NCBI GenBank assembly: GCA_000955785.1
Contig: JYOD01000107.1
Location: 53,208-117,207, forward strand
DNA: 64,000 nt
DNA from: Burkholderiaceae bacterium 16
GTDB taxonomy: Bacteria > Pseudomonadota > Gammaproteobacteria > Burkholderiales > Burkholderiaceae
Direction: 5' to 3'
The notes beneath the pieces are model-generated. The model saw nothing but the letters and a program-made list of their open reading frames with translations, did not search any database and was not told where the DNA came from. The stretch's first letter is position 1; every line of letters starts with the position of its first letter. Positions 24,189 to 33,904 of the stretch are shown in pieces. The position numbers and the translations under genes are program-made.

Positions 24189-26090
24189 TCAGATCTCCAC
24201 CTTGGTACCAAGCTCCACCACCCGGTTGGCCGGGATCTGGAAGAAATCCGAAGGTTTGGCACCGTTCTGATGCATCCAGGCGAACAAGCTCTCGCGCCAC
24301 ATCGACATGCCCGGCAGCTTTGAAGGAATGACCGACTCGCGGGCGATGAAGAACGACGTCTCCATCAACTCGAACTGCATATTGAGCTTGCGCTGGGCCA
24401 GGTCCAGCACCCGCTGCACGTCCGGTGTTTCCTTGAAGCCGTATTCTGACTTGAGGATAAACACGCCGCCGCCAAGGTCCTTGCACGTGAGGCGATGATC
24501 GTCGTCCACGTAGGGCACGTCGCGCGTCACAAAGCTCAGGAACACCACGCGTTCATGCAGCACGCGGTTGTGCTTGAGGTTGTGCAGCAGCGAGACCGGC
24601 ACCGACTCCGTATTGCCGGTCAGGAAGACGGCCGTCCCTTCGACCCGGTGCGGTGGGTGAGCCAGCAGGCCGCCGATGAAGGGCTCGAGCGGAATGCCAT
24701 CCTCCAGGCTGCGCGCGCGCAGCAGCTTGCGGCCGCTGTGCCAGGTCATCAGCAGGAAGAAGGCGCTGCCGCCCATCAACAGCGGGAACCAGCCGCCCTC
24801 GGCGATCTTCAGCAGGTTGGCGGAGAAGAAGGCCAGGTCGACCAGCAGGAACGTCAGGCCGATCAGCGTCACCAGCACCGGGTTCCATTTCCACACATTG
24901 CGCATGACCACGGCGGCGAGGAAAGTGGTGATCACCATGGTGGTGGTCACCGCGATGCCGTACGCAGCCGCCAGATTATCGGACTTCTTGAAGGCCACCA
25001 CCACGATCACCACCAGCACCAGCAGAAGCCAGTTGATGACCGGCAGGTAGATCTGGCCGATTTCCGCGTCCGAAGTATAGCGGATGCGCATGCGCGGCAC
25101 GAAGCCAAGCTGGATGGCCTGGCTGGTCAGCGAGAAGGCCCCCGAGATCACCGCCTGCGAGGCAATCACCGTCGCGCAGGTGGCCAGCAGCACCATGGGG
25201 ATCAGCAAAGGCTGCGGCACCATCAGGTAAAACGGGTTGCTGATGGCTTCGGGGTTCTGCAGCAGCATGGCACCCTGGCCGAAATAGTTGAGCATCAGGC
25301 ACGGCATCACCACCGCGAACCAGCCCATGCGGATCGGACGGATGCCGAAGTGGCCCATGTCGGCATAGAGCGCTTCCGCGCCGGTCAGCACCAGGAACAC
25401 CGAGCCGAGCACCACGAAGGCCTGGAGCGAATGCTCCATCAGGAAAATGACCCCATAGTACGGATTCACCGCCATCAGGATACCGGGCGCATGCACCATG
25501 TGGTACACGCCCAGCGCGCCGAGCGCCACGAACCACACCATCATGATTGGCCCGAACAGCTTGCCCACCGCGGCGGTGCCGCTGCGCTGGATCATGAAAA
25601 GGGCCACAAGGATCACCAGGGTGATCGGTATGACAAAGTGAGAAAGCCCGGGCGCGGCGATTTCCAGGCCCTCGACGGCGGACAGCACCGAGATCGCGGG
25701 CGTGATCACCGCGTCGCCATAGAACATGCAGGCGCCGAAGATGCCGAACATCATCAGCAGTTTCGCCATCCGCGAACGCGGCGCGGCGGTGCGCAGCGCC
25801 AGTGCCATCAGGGCCAGGATGCCGCCCTCGCCGTCGTTGTCGGCACGCATGACGAACATCACGTACTTGAGCGACACCACGATGATCATCGCCCAGAACA
25901 GCATGGAAATGATGCCCATCACGGCCGCGTCGCTGAAGGGAATGCCATGCTCGCTACTGAAGCACTCCTTTAACGCATACAGCGGGCTGGTACCGATATC
26001 GCCGAAGACGACGCCGATCGCCCCGATCACCAGCGCACGCCTGCTGGGACTTTCTACAAAATAATGACTGGTGGTTGCGGGCTGGGTCAT
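24189..26090 (-). CDS. kup: Low-affinity potassium transporter Kup
   Basis: Proton-coupled K+ uptake across the inner membrane. The 633-residue protein has the Kup N-terminal signature GAIGVVFGDIGTSPLYALKECF, about twelve hydrophobic segments through residue 440 (for example GILALMALALR, FFVIPITLVIL-like and VVIVVVAFKKSDNLAAAYGIAVT), and a cytoplasmic C-terminal domain of about 190 residues. ATG 26090 begins MTQPATTSHYF; a longer frame to 26135 lacks support. It stands alone, convergent with tex, with its own long terminator. Confidence 0.93.
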   Translation of the reverse strand: MTQPATTSHYFVESPSRRALVIGAIGVVFGDIGTSPLYALKECFSSEHGIPFSDAAVMGIISMLFWAMIIVVSLKYVMFVMRADNDGEGGILALMALALRTAAPRSRMAKLLMMFGIFGACMFYGDAVITPAISVLSAVEGLEIAAPGLSHFVIPITLVILVALFMIQRSGTAAVGKLFGPIMMVWFVALGALGVYHMVHAPGILMAVNPYYGVIFLMEHSLQAFVVLGSVFLVLTGAEALYADMGHFGIRPIRMGWFAVVMPCLMLNYFGQGAMLLQNPEAISNPFYLMVPQPLLIPMVLLATCATVIASQAVISGAFSLTSQAIQLGFVPRMRIRYTSDAEIGQIYLPVINWLLLVLVVIVVVAFKKSDNLAAAYGIAVTTTMVITTFLAAVVMRNVWKWNPVLVTLIGLTFLLVDLAFFSANLLKIAEGGWFPLLMGGSAFFLLMTWHSGRKLLRARSLEDGIPLEPFIGGLLAHPPHRVEGTAVFLTGNTESVPVSLLHNLKHNRVLHERVVFLSFVTRDVPYVDDDHRLTCKDLGGGVFILKSEYGFKETPDVQRVLDLAQRKLNMQFELMETSFFIARESVIPSKLPGMSMWRESLFAWMHQNGAKPSDFFQIPANRVVELGTKVEI

Positions 26091-26397
26091 GGATAAAGGT
26101 CTGGTTGAAGGGCTCGCGCAACACCCTCGGCACACGGCTTGTGCGCCTGATCAGGCGCAACGGCACCGCGCCGCTATTGCATTGCACAAACGCGCGCCAT
26201 TCTAGATGAAGTGCCGGGTGACGACCACTGGGGAGCATCCTGCCTGGAAACCTGCCATATGCTGATGACGCATCAAGCATGAGAGGGAAGTCCCGGTCGG
26301 TCAAGCGCTTTGCGCGCCCTGAACCACAAACCTGGCGGAGCCATGCATGCGCCTTGCCGTTGCTACACCACCACAATTTGTGTCTTTTTAGGCACAA
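26091..26397. other. Region between livF and kup, no gene seen
   Basis: 307 bases containing the kup upstream region and the end of the benzoate ABC operon. CACAA-T-TTGTG near 26378-26388 is a small dyad followed on the plus strand by TCTTTTT, but on the minus strand no good terminator for livF is visible. I see no open frame worth calling. Confidence 0.4.
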
Positions 26398-27108
26398 TTA
26401 GACGCCTAAATAGCGATCCAGCAGGCCCGGTTGCACCGCCAGTTCCGCGGCGGGACCGTTCATGACAACCGCGCCCTTCTCCAGCACCACCACGCGGTCG
26501 GCATTGGCCAGTACCGTGCGGTAGTTGCGGTCCACCACCACGGAGGCAATGCCGGTGGCACGCACGGTGGCAATGACCTGCCAGATCTCGGCGACGATAC
26601 GCGGCGCCAGGCCTTCGGTCGCCTCGTCCAGGATCAGGCAGTCGGGATTCGTCATCAGGGCGCGCCCGATCGACAGCATCTGCTGCTCGCCGCCGGAAAG
26701 CTGTTGCCCGCCATGGCCAAGGCGCTCCTTGAGACGCGGAAAGAGATCCAGCACCCTTGCCTCGTCCCAGTCCAGCCGTCCTGACGGGCCCTTGCGCGCC
26801 GCCATCACCAGATTCTCGCGCACGGAGAGGTTGGGGAAAATCCCGCGCCCTTCGGGCACATAGGCCACTCCCAGGCGCGCCACCTCATAAGGCTGCGCGC
26901 GCGAAACGTCGCGCCCGGCGGCAAGAATGGTACCCTCGCGCTGCCGCACATGGCCCAGCAAGGTGCGCAGCAACGTGCTCTTGCCCATGCCGTTGCGCCC
27001 GAGCAATCCCACGGTCTCGCCCGCGCCAACGCTGAAATCGACCCCGCGCAGGACATGGCTGCTGCCATACCAGGCGTGCACGCCGCTCGCTTGAATCATC
27101 GCGCTCAT
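26398..27108 (-). CDS. ABC transporter ATPase, LivF type (benzoate region)
   Basis: ATP-hydrolysing subunit of a branched-chain-amino-acid-type importer. The 236-residue protein has Walker A GRNGMGKST, the Q-loop region, signature LSGGEQQML, and Walker B LILDEATEGLAP, and ends with the usual LDRYLGV. ATG 27108 overlaps the livG stop by four bases. It is the last gene of the bclA-hydrolase-livKHMGF run. From its position beside box genes I infer a role in uptake of benzoate or a related aromatic acid. Confidence 0.88.
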   Translation of the reverse strand: MSAMIQASGVHAWYGSSHVLRGVDFSVGAGETVGLLGRNGMGKSTLLRTLLGHVRQREGTILAAGRDVSRAQPYEVARLGVAYVPEGRGIFPNLSVRENLVMAARKGPSGRLDWDEARVLDLFPRLKERLGHGGQQLSGGEQQMLSIGRALMTNPDCLILDEATEGLAPRIVAEIWQVIATVRATGIASVVVDRNYRTVLANADRVVVLEKGAVVMNGPAAELAVQPGLLDRYLGV

Positions 27109-27908
27109 GCCGCTTGCTCCCTGCGTGGCGCCGCTTGCACGGGGGTCGCCGCCCCCTCCTCGCCCTCTTCGCCAAGATAAGCCTGCTGGACTTCGCGGTT
27201 GACGCGGATCGCGTCCGGTTCGCCCGAGGCGATAACGGCGCCGTTGACCATCACAGTGATACGGTCGGCGACCGAGAAGACCGCCTCCATGTCGTGCTCG
27301 ACCAGCAGTACCGCATGGCCATCGCGCAGCGAGCGCAACAGGGCCAGCATGCGGGCCGACTCCTCCGCGCCCATGCCCGCCAGCGGCTCATCCAGCAGCA
27401 GCACGGTAGGTTGGGTGGCCAGGCACATGGCGACCTCGAGTTGGCGCTTCTGGCCATGCGACAAGGCCGTGGCGACGGTATCGGCACAACCCGCCAGGCC
27501 GGCGCACTCCAGCGCCTCGTCGCCCAGCGCGCGGCTGGTGCGGCAGCGCTGCGCGTCTTCCCATAGCCGCCAGGCCCGCTGCGCGCGCGACTGGGCCGCC
27601 AGCCGGCAGTTCTCGCGCACCGTCAGTGGCAGGAAGATATTGTTGCGCTGGTAGCTGCGGCCAACGCCTTCGCGCGCCAGGCGCGGCTGCGACCAGCCGG
27701 TCACGTCGCGCCCCTGCAGTTGCAGCCTGCCCGACGAAGGCGGCAGTTCGCCCGACAGCATATTGATCAGCGTCGACTTGCCCGCGCCATTGGTGCCGAT
27801 CACCGCATGGATCTCATGCAAGGCGAGGTCGATATCCACGTCGCCCACCGCCGTGAGGCCACCGAAGCGGCGGGTCAGCTTGCGGGCCGACAAGACAGGT
27901 GCATTCAT
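27105..27908 (-). CDS. ABC transporter ATPase, LivG type (benzoate region)
   Basis: Second ATPase of the importer, 267 residues. Walker A is GTNGAGKST, signature LSHGQKRQLE, Walker B VLLLDEPLAGM, and the LivG-specific helical insertion with YQRNNIFLPLTVRENCRLAAQ is present. A Gly/Glu-rich tail (EEGEEGAATPVQAAP) follows the normal end. ATG 27908 overlaps the livM stop by four bases; the longer frame to 28040 is inside livM. Confidence 0.88.
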   Translation of the reverse strand: MNAPVLSARKLTRRFGGLTAVGDVDIDLALHEIHAVIGTNGAGKSTLINMLSGELPPSSGRLQLQGRDVTGWSQPRLAREGVGRSYQRNNIFLPLTVRENCRLAAQSRAQRAWRLWEDAQRCRTSRALGDEALECAGLAGCADTVATALSHGQKRQLEVAMCLATQPTVLLLDEPLAGMGAEESARMLALLRSLRDGHAVLLVEHDMEAVFSVADRITVMVNGAVIASGEPDAIRVNREVQQAYLGEEGEEGAATPVQAAPRREQAA

Positions 27909-28930
27909 CGGGATCCCCCTTGGCGCCGGCGCGCAACCCCGCGCGCCAGGCTGACCAGTCCATGTGGCAGCAAGGCCACCGCCACGATGACGAAACCGCC
28001 CATCAGCAGTTGCCAGTGCTTCGTCAGCGTGCTGAACCATTCCGCGAGCAGCACGAAGGAAAAGGCGCCCAGCACCGCCCCGGCCAGGCTTCCGGCGCCG
28101 CCAAGGATCACCATCAGCATGGCGTTGCCGGATTGGTGCCAGGAAGCGATCTCCGGATTGACGAAGCCATACTGGATGGCATACAGATAGCCCGCCAGGC
28201 CGGCAAACGTGCCGGCCACCACGAAGGCGCCGAGCTGATAGCGGTAGGTGGCGTAGCCGGCGGCGCGCATGCGCTGCTCGTTATGCTTGATGCCCACCAG
28301 CGCATGGCCGAAGCGCGAGCGCAGCACCACCGCCAGGCCGGCCACCGTCAGCGCCAGCGCGCCGAGCACCAGCCAGTAGAAATGCGTGACGTCGTTGACA
28401 TCGAACGGCCGCGCCCCCAACAAGCCGAACTCGGGACGGAAATAGATATAGGTGCCGTCGCTGCCGCCTGCGATCTTGGTGTCGTGGAACACGAAGTAAA
28501 CCATCTGGGCGAAGGCGAGCGTGACCATGATGAAATAGATGCCGCGCGTGCGCAGCACCAGCGCGCCCACCACCAGCGCCAGCAGCGCCGCCGCGCCAAG
28601 CGCGCCCAGCAGCAAGAGCCAGCCATTGCCCGGCCCGGCCTGCGGCGCCATCATCGCGGTGGCATAGGCGGCCATGGCGAAGTAGGCGGCGTGGCCCAGG
28701 CTGACCAGCCCGGTGTAGCCGATCAGCAATTGGAGCGACAGCGCGAAGATGGCCATGATCATGACCTTGCTGAGCAGCTCGATATAGAAACGTTGCCCGT
28801 CCGCATTCAGCAACAGCGGCAGCACCGCCAGCACGGCAAAAGCCGCCAGCCATCCCAGGCCGCCCAGCCAGTGCGCGGATCCGCCACGCGCTCGCAGCGG
28901 GCGGTCCAGTGCGTTGATATCGCTCGGCAT
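27905..28930 (-). CDS. ABC transporter permease, LivM type (benzoate region)
   Basis: Inner-membrane permease of 341 residues with eight or more hydrophobic segments, the family motif LLIGYTGLVSLGHAAYFAMGAY-like near 68-88 and the EAA-like loop GIKHNEQRMRAAGYATYRYQL. The N-terminus has a short polar stretch before the first membrane segment. It starts 4 bases after the livH stop and overlaps livG by four bases, so livH, livM, livG and livF are a tight translational unit. Confidence 0.88.
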   Translation of the reverse strand: MPSDINALDRPLRARGGSAHWLGGLGWLAAFAVLAVLPLLLNADGQRFYIELLSKVMIMAIFALSLQLLIGYTGLVSLGHAAYFAMAAYATAMMAPQAGPGNGWLLLLGALGAAALLALVVGALVLRTRGIYFIMVTLAFAQMVYFVFHDTKIAGGSDGTYIYFRPEFGLLGARPFDVNDVTHFYWLVLGALALTVAGLAVVLRSRFGHALVGIKHNEQRMRAAGYATYRYQLGAFVVAGTFAGLAGYLYAIQYGFVNPEIASWHQSGNAMLMVILGGAGSLAGAVLGAFSFVLLAEWFSTLTKHWQLLMGGFVIVAVALLPHGLVSLARGVARRRQGGSR

Positions 28931-28934
28931 ATCC

Positions 28935-29801
28935 TTACCCCGCCTTGAACAAGCCCTGGGGTTTCCAGAGCAGGATGAGTGCCATCAACAGGTAGATCAG
29001 CACGCCGGAGGCCTCTTGCCAGAACACCTTGCCGAACGTGTCGACAAAACCCAGCAGCAGCGAGGCCACCATGGCCCCCTTGACCGAGCCGATGCCGCCG
29101 ATCACCACCACCACGAAGCACACGATCAGCACCTGGCTGCCCATGCCGGGATAGACCGAGGACACCGGTGCGGCGATCATGCCGGCCAGCACCGCCAGCG
29201 CCACCCCGAGGGCGAACACGAAGCGGTACAGCACCGTGACGTTGATGCCCAGCGACTGCACCATCTCGCGGTTGGTGGCACCGGCGCGGATCATCATGCC
29301 CAGCCGCGTGCGGCGGATCACCAGGTACATGGCCGCGGCCACCAGCAGGCAGATCGCCGAGATAAACAGGCGATAGACCGGATAGGTCATGTCGTTGCCG
29401 ATCGGCAGCGCCCAGTCGAGCATCGCCGGCACCGCCACGCCGTGCACGTCGTCGTCCACCAGGATGCTGCGCATCTCTTCGAACACCAGGATCAGGCCGT
29501 AGGTCATCAGCACTTGCTGCAGATGCTCGCGCTCGTAGAGGTAGCTGAAAAACACCCACTCCAGCACATAGCCAAATGCCACCGCCAGCACGATGCCCAG
29601 CGGGATGGCGATCAACAGGTTGCCGGTCAGCCCGGCCAGGGTGAAGGCCAGGTAGGCACCCAGCATGTAGAAGCTGCCGTGGGCAAGGTTGATCACGCCC
29701 ATGATGCCGAAGATCAGGGTCAGGCCGCTCGCCACGAGGAAGAGCAGCAAACCGTACTGGATGCTGTTAAGGCACTGTATGAAGAAGGAAACGATATCCA
29801 T
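28935..29801 (-). CDS. ABC transporter permease, LivH type (benzoate region)
   Basis: Inner-membrane permease of 288 residues, with about eight membrane segments, the motif GIMGVINLAHGSFYMLGAY and the loop LGMMIRAGATNREMVQSLGIN, both typical of LivH. ATG 29801 starts MDIVSFFIQCLNSIQYG, the normal LivH opening; the frame is open further upstream but without support. The start codon is in the centre of the palindrome GATATCCATGGATATC (29793-29808), and ATGGATATC is repeated ten bases upstream out of frame. Confidence 0.88.
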   Translation of the reverse strand: MDIVSFFIQCLNSIQYGLLLFLVASGLTLIFGIMGVINLAHGSFYMLGAYLAFTLAGLTGNLLIAIPLGIVLAVAFGYVLEWVFFSYLYEREHLQQVLMTYGLILVFEEMRSILVDDDVHGVAVPAMLDWALPIGNDMTYPVYRLFISAICLLVAAAMYLVIRRTRLGMMIRAGATNREMVQSLGINVTVLYRFVFALGVALAVLAGMIAAPVSSVYPGMGSQVLIVCFVVVVIGGIGSVKGAMVASLLLGFVDTFGKVFWQEASGVLIYLLMALILLWKPQGLFKAG

Positions 29802-29938
29802 GGATATCCATGCGGCAAAGCGGCAACTCGGTTGCGGTATGCGGCTCCGCCGCTGCCGGCCCGGACGGGACACGGCATGGCGGGCCGGACTTCTGCCCGG
29901 TGCCGCGGGAGCGGCGCCGGGCCACGGCGTTCAACCGC

Positions 29939-31120
29939 TCAGAGACGGCAACCGCGCGCCGGATCGGCCAGCCCCTTTACGGCAATCGCGCCGACCTTGT
30001 TCTCGCGGCCGTCCACCTTGCGCAGGTAGAAATCCTGCACCGGATTGTGCGCCTTCGACAGCGTAAAGGCGCCGCGCGGGCTGTCGACCTTGGTCTGCTC
30101 CATCGCCTTGATGACCTCGGCCTTCTTTGTCATGTCGCCCTTCACCGCGCCGGCGCCGGCGGCCAGCAGCTGGGCGGCGTCGTAGCCTTGCACGGCGTAC
30201 ACGTCCGGCTGCAGCTTGTAGGTCTTGGCGTACTCCAGGCGGAAGCCCTTGTCGCGCGCGTTGGACAGGCCGTCGGCATAGTGCAGCGTGGTTTCCAGGC
30301 CTTGCGCCGCATTGCCCTGCGCTTCCAGTGTGCCGTCGGTGAGGAAGCCCGAGGCGTAGAGCGGGATCTTGTCCTTGAGGCCCGCCGCGGCCCAGTCCTT
30401 GACGAACTTCACGGCGCCGCCGCCGGCAAAGAAGACGAACACCGCATCGGGCTTGATCGACGCCACCTCAGTGATCAGCGCCTGGAACTCGACGTTGGGG
30501 AACGGCAGGCTCAACTCTTTCACCACCTTGCCGCCCTTGGCTTCGAAGGCTTCCTTGAAGCCCTTGACCGACTGCTCCCCGGCCGCGTACTTCCAGGTCA
30601 GCGTGACCACCTTCTTCATGCCGCGCTCGGCCAGCACGTGGCCCATGGCATAGCCCGGCTGCCAGTTGGAGAACGAAGAACGGAAGATATTGGGGCCGCA
30701 CAGCGGGCCTGTGGCTTCGTCCACGCCCGCATTGGGAATGATCAGCAGCGTGTTGTTTTCCTTGGCTACCTTGACGATGCCCATCTGCACGCCCGAGTGC
30801 ACCGTGCCTACCACCACATCGACCTGGTCGCGCTTGATCAGCTTGGTGGCGTTCTCCGGCGCCTTGGCGGGATCGGACTCGTCATCCACCTTGAAGTACT
30901 CGATCTCTCGCCCGCCCAGCTTGCCGCCCTGCTCCTGCACGTACATCTTGAAGCCATTCTCGATGGCATTGCCGAGGGAGGCGTAAGTACCCGTGTAGGG
31001 CAGCATGAAACCAACCTTGATCTTGCCGGTGCCTTGGGCGCTGGCGCCCGCGGCGAAGGCGAAGGATGCAGCAATGGCAAGGCATGCGGGGGCCAGCCCG
31101 CGCGATGTGAAGCGATGCAT
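29939..31120 (-). CDS. ABC transporter periplasmic substrate-binding protein (benzoate region)
   Basis: Type I periplasmic binding protein of the Leu/Ile/Val family, 393 residues. The N-terminal signal peptide ends near AGASAQG (residue 29). The domain opens IKVGFMLPYTGTYASLGNAIENG and contains DDESDPAKAPENATKLI, VVGTVHSGVQMG and FPNVEFQALITEVASIKPDAVF. Close relatives lie in box clusters and are proposed to bind benzoate or other aromatic acids; the ligand is inferred here from context only. ATG 31120 is preceded by AGGAGA. Confidence 0.88.
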   Translation of the reverse strand: MHRFTSRGLAPACLAIAASFAFAAGASAQGTGKIKVGFMLPYTGTYASLGNAIENGFKMYVQEQGGKLGGREIEYFKVDDESDPAKAPENATKLIKRDQVDVVVGTVHSGVQMGIVKVAKENNTLLIIPNAGVDEATGPLCGPNIFRSSFSNWQPGYAMGHVLAERGMKKVVTLTWKYAAGEQSVKGFKEAFEAKGGKVVKELSLPFPNVEFQALITEVASIKPDAVFVFFAGGGAVKFVKDWAAAGLKDKIPLYASGFLTDGTLEAQGNAAQGLETTLHYADGLSNARDKGFRLEYAKTYKLQPDVYAVQGYDAAQLLAAGAGAVKGDMTKKAEVIKAMEQTKVDSPRGAFTLSKAHNPVQDFYLRKVDGRENKVGAIAVKGLADPARGCRL

Positions 31121-31265
31121 GGATGTCTCCTGGTGGTCAAGCCGACTTCCGTCGCCTGGGCCGGCATCGCCGGCCTGCGGGCTTCCGGGCCACTCGCGGC
31201 AATCGCGGACTTCGCGAACTGCCGGAATCGCTGGAAATGCAGGCTAACGTGCAGGGGGCGCGAAA

Positions 31266-32081
31266 TTATTTTAGGTATGAAGTATGCGCCGTTATAAACC
31301 GGACCGCCGCATCCGTCAACGGCCCTGGCTGGTCGCGGTGCGGCGAGTGGCCGCATCGCGGGAGTTTAAGCAGGACGGTTTGTGGCGCATATCGATGGAT
31401 ACCCTCAATCTGTGCCATGGTGCCGTATTCGTCGTCTTCGCCTTGCACGGCGAGCACAGGGCAACGCAATTGCGGCAGCGAGGGCCGCAGATCGAAGGCG
31501 CGGAAGGCGGGATCAAGCCAGATGTCGTTCCAGCCCCAGAAGGCCGAATCCACGTCGGCATGATGGCGCGCCAGCTTGCTGCGCAGATCGGTCTGCAGGT
31601 AGGTTTCGCGGGTGGCCCGGATGCTGTTCACCGACACGTCCTCGACCATGATGTGAGGCGCCAGCACGGTGATCCCGTCGATTGCCTGCGGGAAGCTGGC
31701 GGCGTAGATCAGCGCGATCGAGCCGCCGTCGCTGTGACCGAACAGCCAGGGCATGCCGCGCCTGCGGCCGGGCCCGATCTGAAGTGCATCGAACAGCGCC
31801 GGCAAGGCCTCGCTCGCTTGCCGGTGCATGAAGTCGACGCCCCACTTTTCCTCCGCGGGACGCGGCGTGGAGCGGCCATAGCCATAGCGCGACAGCACCA
31901 GCCCGCGAAAATCGCCGGCCTCGCACAGGGCGGCCGGATAGTCGCGCCACATGCTGATTGAACCCAGCCCTTCATGCAGGAAGACCACCAGCGGGCGCTC
32001 CTGCCGGTCCGGGCGCAGCCACTGCACTTCCACCTGGATACGGCGGCCGTCGAAAGGAATTTCCACCAACTCGCTTTGCAT
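31266..32081 (-). CDS. Alpha/beta hydrolase of the box region
   Basis: The 271-residue protein is an alpha/beta hydrolase: oxyanion region FLHEGLGS near 35-42, nucleophile Ser in FGHSDGGS, an Asp in VQGEDDEYG, and His in LPRCGHSPHRDQP. Its position between bclA and the transporter is conserved in several box clusters, where it may hydrolyse a dead-end CoA ester or lactone; the substrate is not known. The 145-base gap to the substrate-binding protein gene could hold a promoter. Confidence 0.82.
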   Translation of the reverse strand: MQSELVEIPFDGRRIQVEVQWLRPDRQERPLVVFLHEGLGSISMWRDYPAALCEAGDFRGLVLSRYGYGRSTPRPAEEKWGVDFMHRQASEALPALFDALQIGPGRRRGMPWLFGHSDGGSIALIYAASFPQAIDGITVLAPHIMVEDVSVNSIRATRETYLQTDLRSKLARHHADVDSAFWGWNDIWLDPAFRAFDLRPSLPQLRCPVLAVQGEDDEYGTMAQIEGIHRYAPQTVLLKLPRCGHSPHRDQPGPLTDAAVRFITAHTSYLK

Positions 32082-32129
32082 GCTTTTGCCTTTGCTTATG
32101 TCTTTGTTTCTTGCCTCAGCCTTTGATTG

Positions 32130-33770
32130 TCAGCCCCCGGCCTGCGCAGCCTCCTCGCTCTGGCGCAGGCGGAAACGCTGGATCTTGCCGGTGGCCGTCT
32201 TCGGCAACTCGGCCACGCATTCGATCTGGCGCGGATATTTGTAGGGGGCCAGCCGCGACTTGACAAAGACCTGCAACTCCGCCGCCATGTCCTCATGCCA
32301 CGAGTGGCCGGGGCGCATCACCACAAAGCCCTTGGGCTTGACCAGCCCGTCGGCATCGGTCACGCCGATCACCGCGGCCTCCAGCACGGCCGGGTGCTGC
32401 GCTAGCACCGCCTCGACCTCGAATGGCGAGACATAGATGCCGCCCACCTTGAGCATGTCGTCGCTGCGCCCGGCGTAGATGAAATAGCCGTCCGCGTCCT
32501 GCAGGTATTTATCGCCGCTGCGGGTCCATTCGCCAACGAAGGTGTCGCGGCTCTTGTCGCGGTTCCCCCAGTACATCAGCGCGGCGCTCGGCCCCTTGAT
32601 AAAGAGGTCGCCGATCTCGCCCGGCGCACACGGCTGGCCCGCTTCGTCGAGCAGCTTCAGCGCATAGCCGGGCACCGGCTTGCCGGTGGTGCCGTAGCGC
32701 ACGTCGCCGGGACGGTTCGAGAGAAAGATGTGCAGCATCTCCGTGGAGCCGATCCCATCGAGGATGTCGCAGCCGAAATGCGCCTGGAAACGATCGCCCA
32801 TATCCTTGGGCAGCGCTTCTCCCGCCGAGGTGCAAACCCGCAGTGCGACTTCCGCCCGCGCGGGCAGGTCGCTTGCGGCCAGCATGCCTGCGTAAAGCGT
32901 CGGCACGCCGCAGAAAACCGTGGGCCGGTGCTCGCGCAAACGCCGGAATACAGCCTTCGGCGTGGTGCGCTCGGCCATCAGCACCGTGGTGGCGCCAACA
33001 GCGAGCGGGAACGTCAGCGCGTTGCCCAGGCCATAGGCAAAGAACAGCTTCGCCGCGGAAAAAACCACATCGTCTTCACGCAGGCCGAGCACCTGGCGCG
33101 CATAGAGATCGGCGGTATGGAACAGGTTGCCATGGGTATGCACGGTGCCCTTCGGCCGCCCCGTGGAGCCGGAGGAATAGAGCCAGAAAGCAATGTCGTC
33201 CGGTCGCGTGGCGGCAGCGCCTTCCAGCGGTGCGCCCTGCCCTGCCATCCCGGCCACGCTGGGCGCCGGGCCGGCGGATGCGTCATCGGGCCCGGCCAGC
33301 ATCAGCGCGGGATCCGTGCCGGCCTTGCCGATGGCCTCGCGCATCGTGGCTGCCAGCGTCGCCGACACCACTACCGCGCGCGCGCCGCTGTGCTCCAGCA
33401 TATAAGCGTAGTCGTCGACCGTCAGCAGGGTGTTCACGGCCACGGGTACCACGCCAGCCAGCAGGCACCCGAGGAATACCGTGGGGAAATCGGTGGTGTC
33501 GAGGGCGCACAACAGCAAGCGTTCCTCCGGCCGCACACCGGACGCCAGCAGCGCGGCGGCAAAACACCTGCTGCGCTGGTCGAGCGCGGCAAAGGTGAGC
33601 GTGCTGGCATCGTCCACATAGGCGATCTTGCCGGCGCGGGCGGCGGTGAGGTTGCGCGTCAGCAGGTCCGCGGCCGCGTTGTACCGTGCCGGCGGCACTG
33701 CGACGGCAGCCGGCGGCAAACCCGCACCGGCCACCGGGGACGGGGACGGGGATGCAACAGGGGGCGTCAT
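32130..33770 (-). CDS. bclA: Benzoate-CoA ligase
   Basis: ATP-dependent activation of benzoate to benzoyl-CoA, first step of the box pathway. The 546-residue acyl-adenylate enzyme has YSSGSTGRPKGTVHTH (P-loop motif), a hinge in the GRSDDMLKVGGIYVSP region, and the catalytic Lys in LPKTATGKIQR. LFFAYGLGNALTFP and SAGEALPKDMG are typical of benzoate-CoA ligases. ATG 33770 is preceded by GAGGAG; the frame begins 11 codons earlier but without a better site. It is the first gene of the leftward benzoate operon, divergent from boxR. Confidence 0.92.
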   Translation of the reverse strand: MTPPVASPSPSPVAGAGLPPAAVAVPPARYNAAADLLTRNLTAARAGKIAYVDDASTLTFAALDQRSRCFAAALLASGVRPEERLLLCALDTTDFPTVFLGCLLAGVVPVAVNTLLTVDDYAYMLEHSGARAVVVSATLAATMREAIGKAGTDPALMLAGPDDASAGPAPSVAGMAGQGAPLEGAAATRPDDIAFWLYSSGSTGRPKGTVHTHGNLFHTADLYARQVLGLREDDVVFSAAKLFFAYGLGNALTFPLAVGATTVLMAERTTPKAVFRRLREHRPTVFCGVPTLYAGMLAASDLPARAEVALRVCTSAGEALPKDMGDRFQAHFGCDILDGIGSTEMLHIFLSNRPGDVRYGTTGKPVPGYALKLLDEAGQPCAPGEIGDLFIKGPSAALMYWGNRDKSRDTFVGEWTRSGDKYLQDADGYFIYAGRSDDMLKVGGIYVSPFEVEAVLAQHPAVLEAAVIGVTDADGLVKPKGFVVMRPGHSWHEDMAAELQVFVKSRLAPYKYPRQIECVAELPKTATGKIQRFRLRQSEEAAQAGG

Positions 33771-33867
33771 GTCTCCACTCCTCGATGCCGTCCCCCGGGT
33801 CACGCTTGGTCATGGGGAAACGGAGTCAGGTATTTGTTGTGTCTTCTCTTCTTTCTTTTGTTGATGC

Positions 33868-33895
33868 ATTTTATTGCATATCAACTATTATGCAA
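33868..33895 (-). promoter_or_regulatory. bclA promoter overlapped by TGCA repeats
   Basis: On the minus strand TTGCAT (33890-33895) and TAAAAT (33868-33873) are separated by 16 bases. TGCA occurs at 33865, 33875, 33891 and 33905; the first two form TGCA-N6-TGCA over the -10 box. BzdR/BoxR-type regulators are known to use TGCA-centred sites. Confidence 0.6.
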
Positions 33896-33904
33896 GCAGA
33901 GTAA

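Noticed and set aside
24495..25973. 492-codon open frame opposite kup
   Set aside because: His/Gln/Arg-rich with no domain; kup on the minus strand has a full set of transmembrane segments and motifs.
26376..26397. Hairpin after livF as terminator
   Set aside because: The stem TTGTG/CACAA is only 5 bp and the T-run is on the wrong strand for livF.
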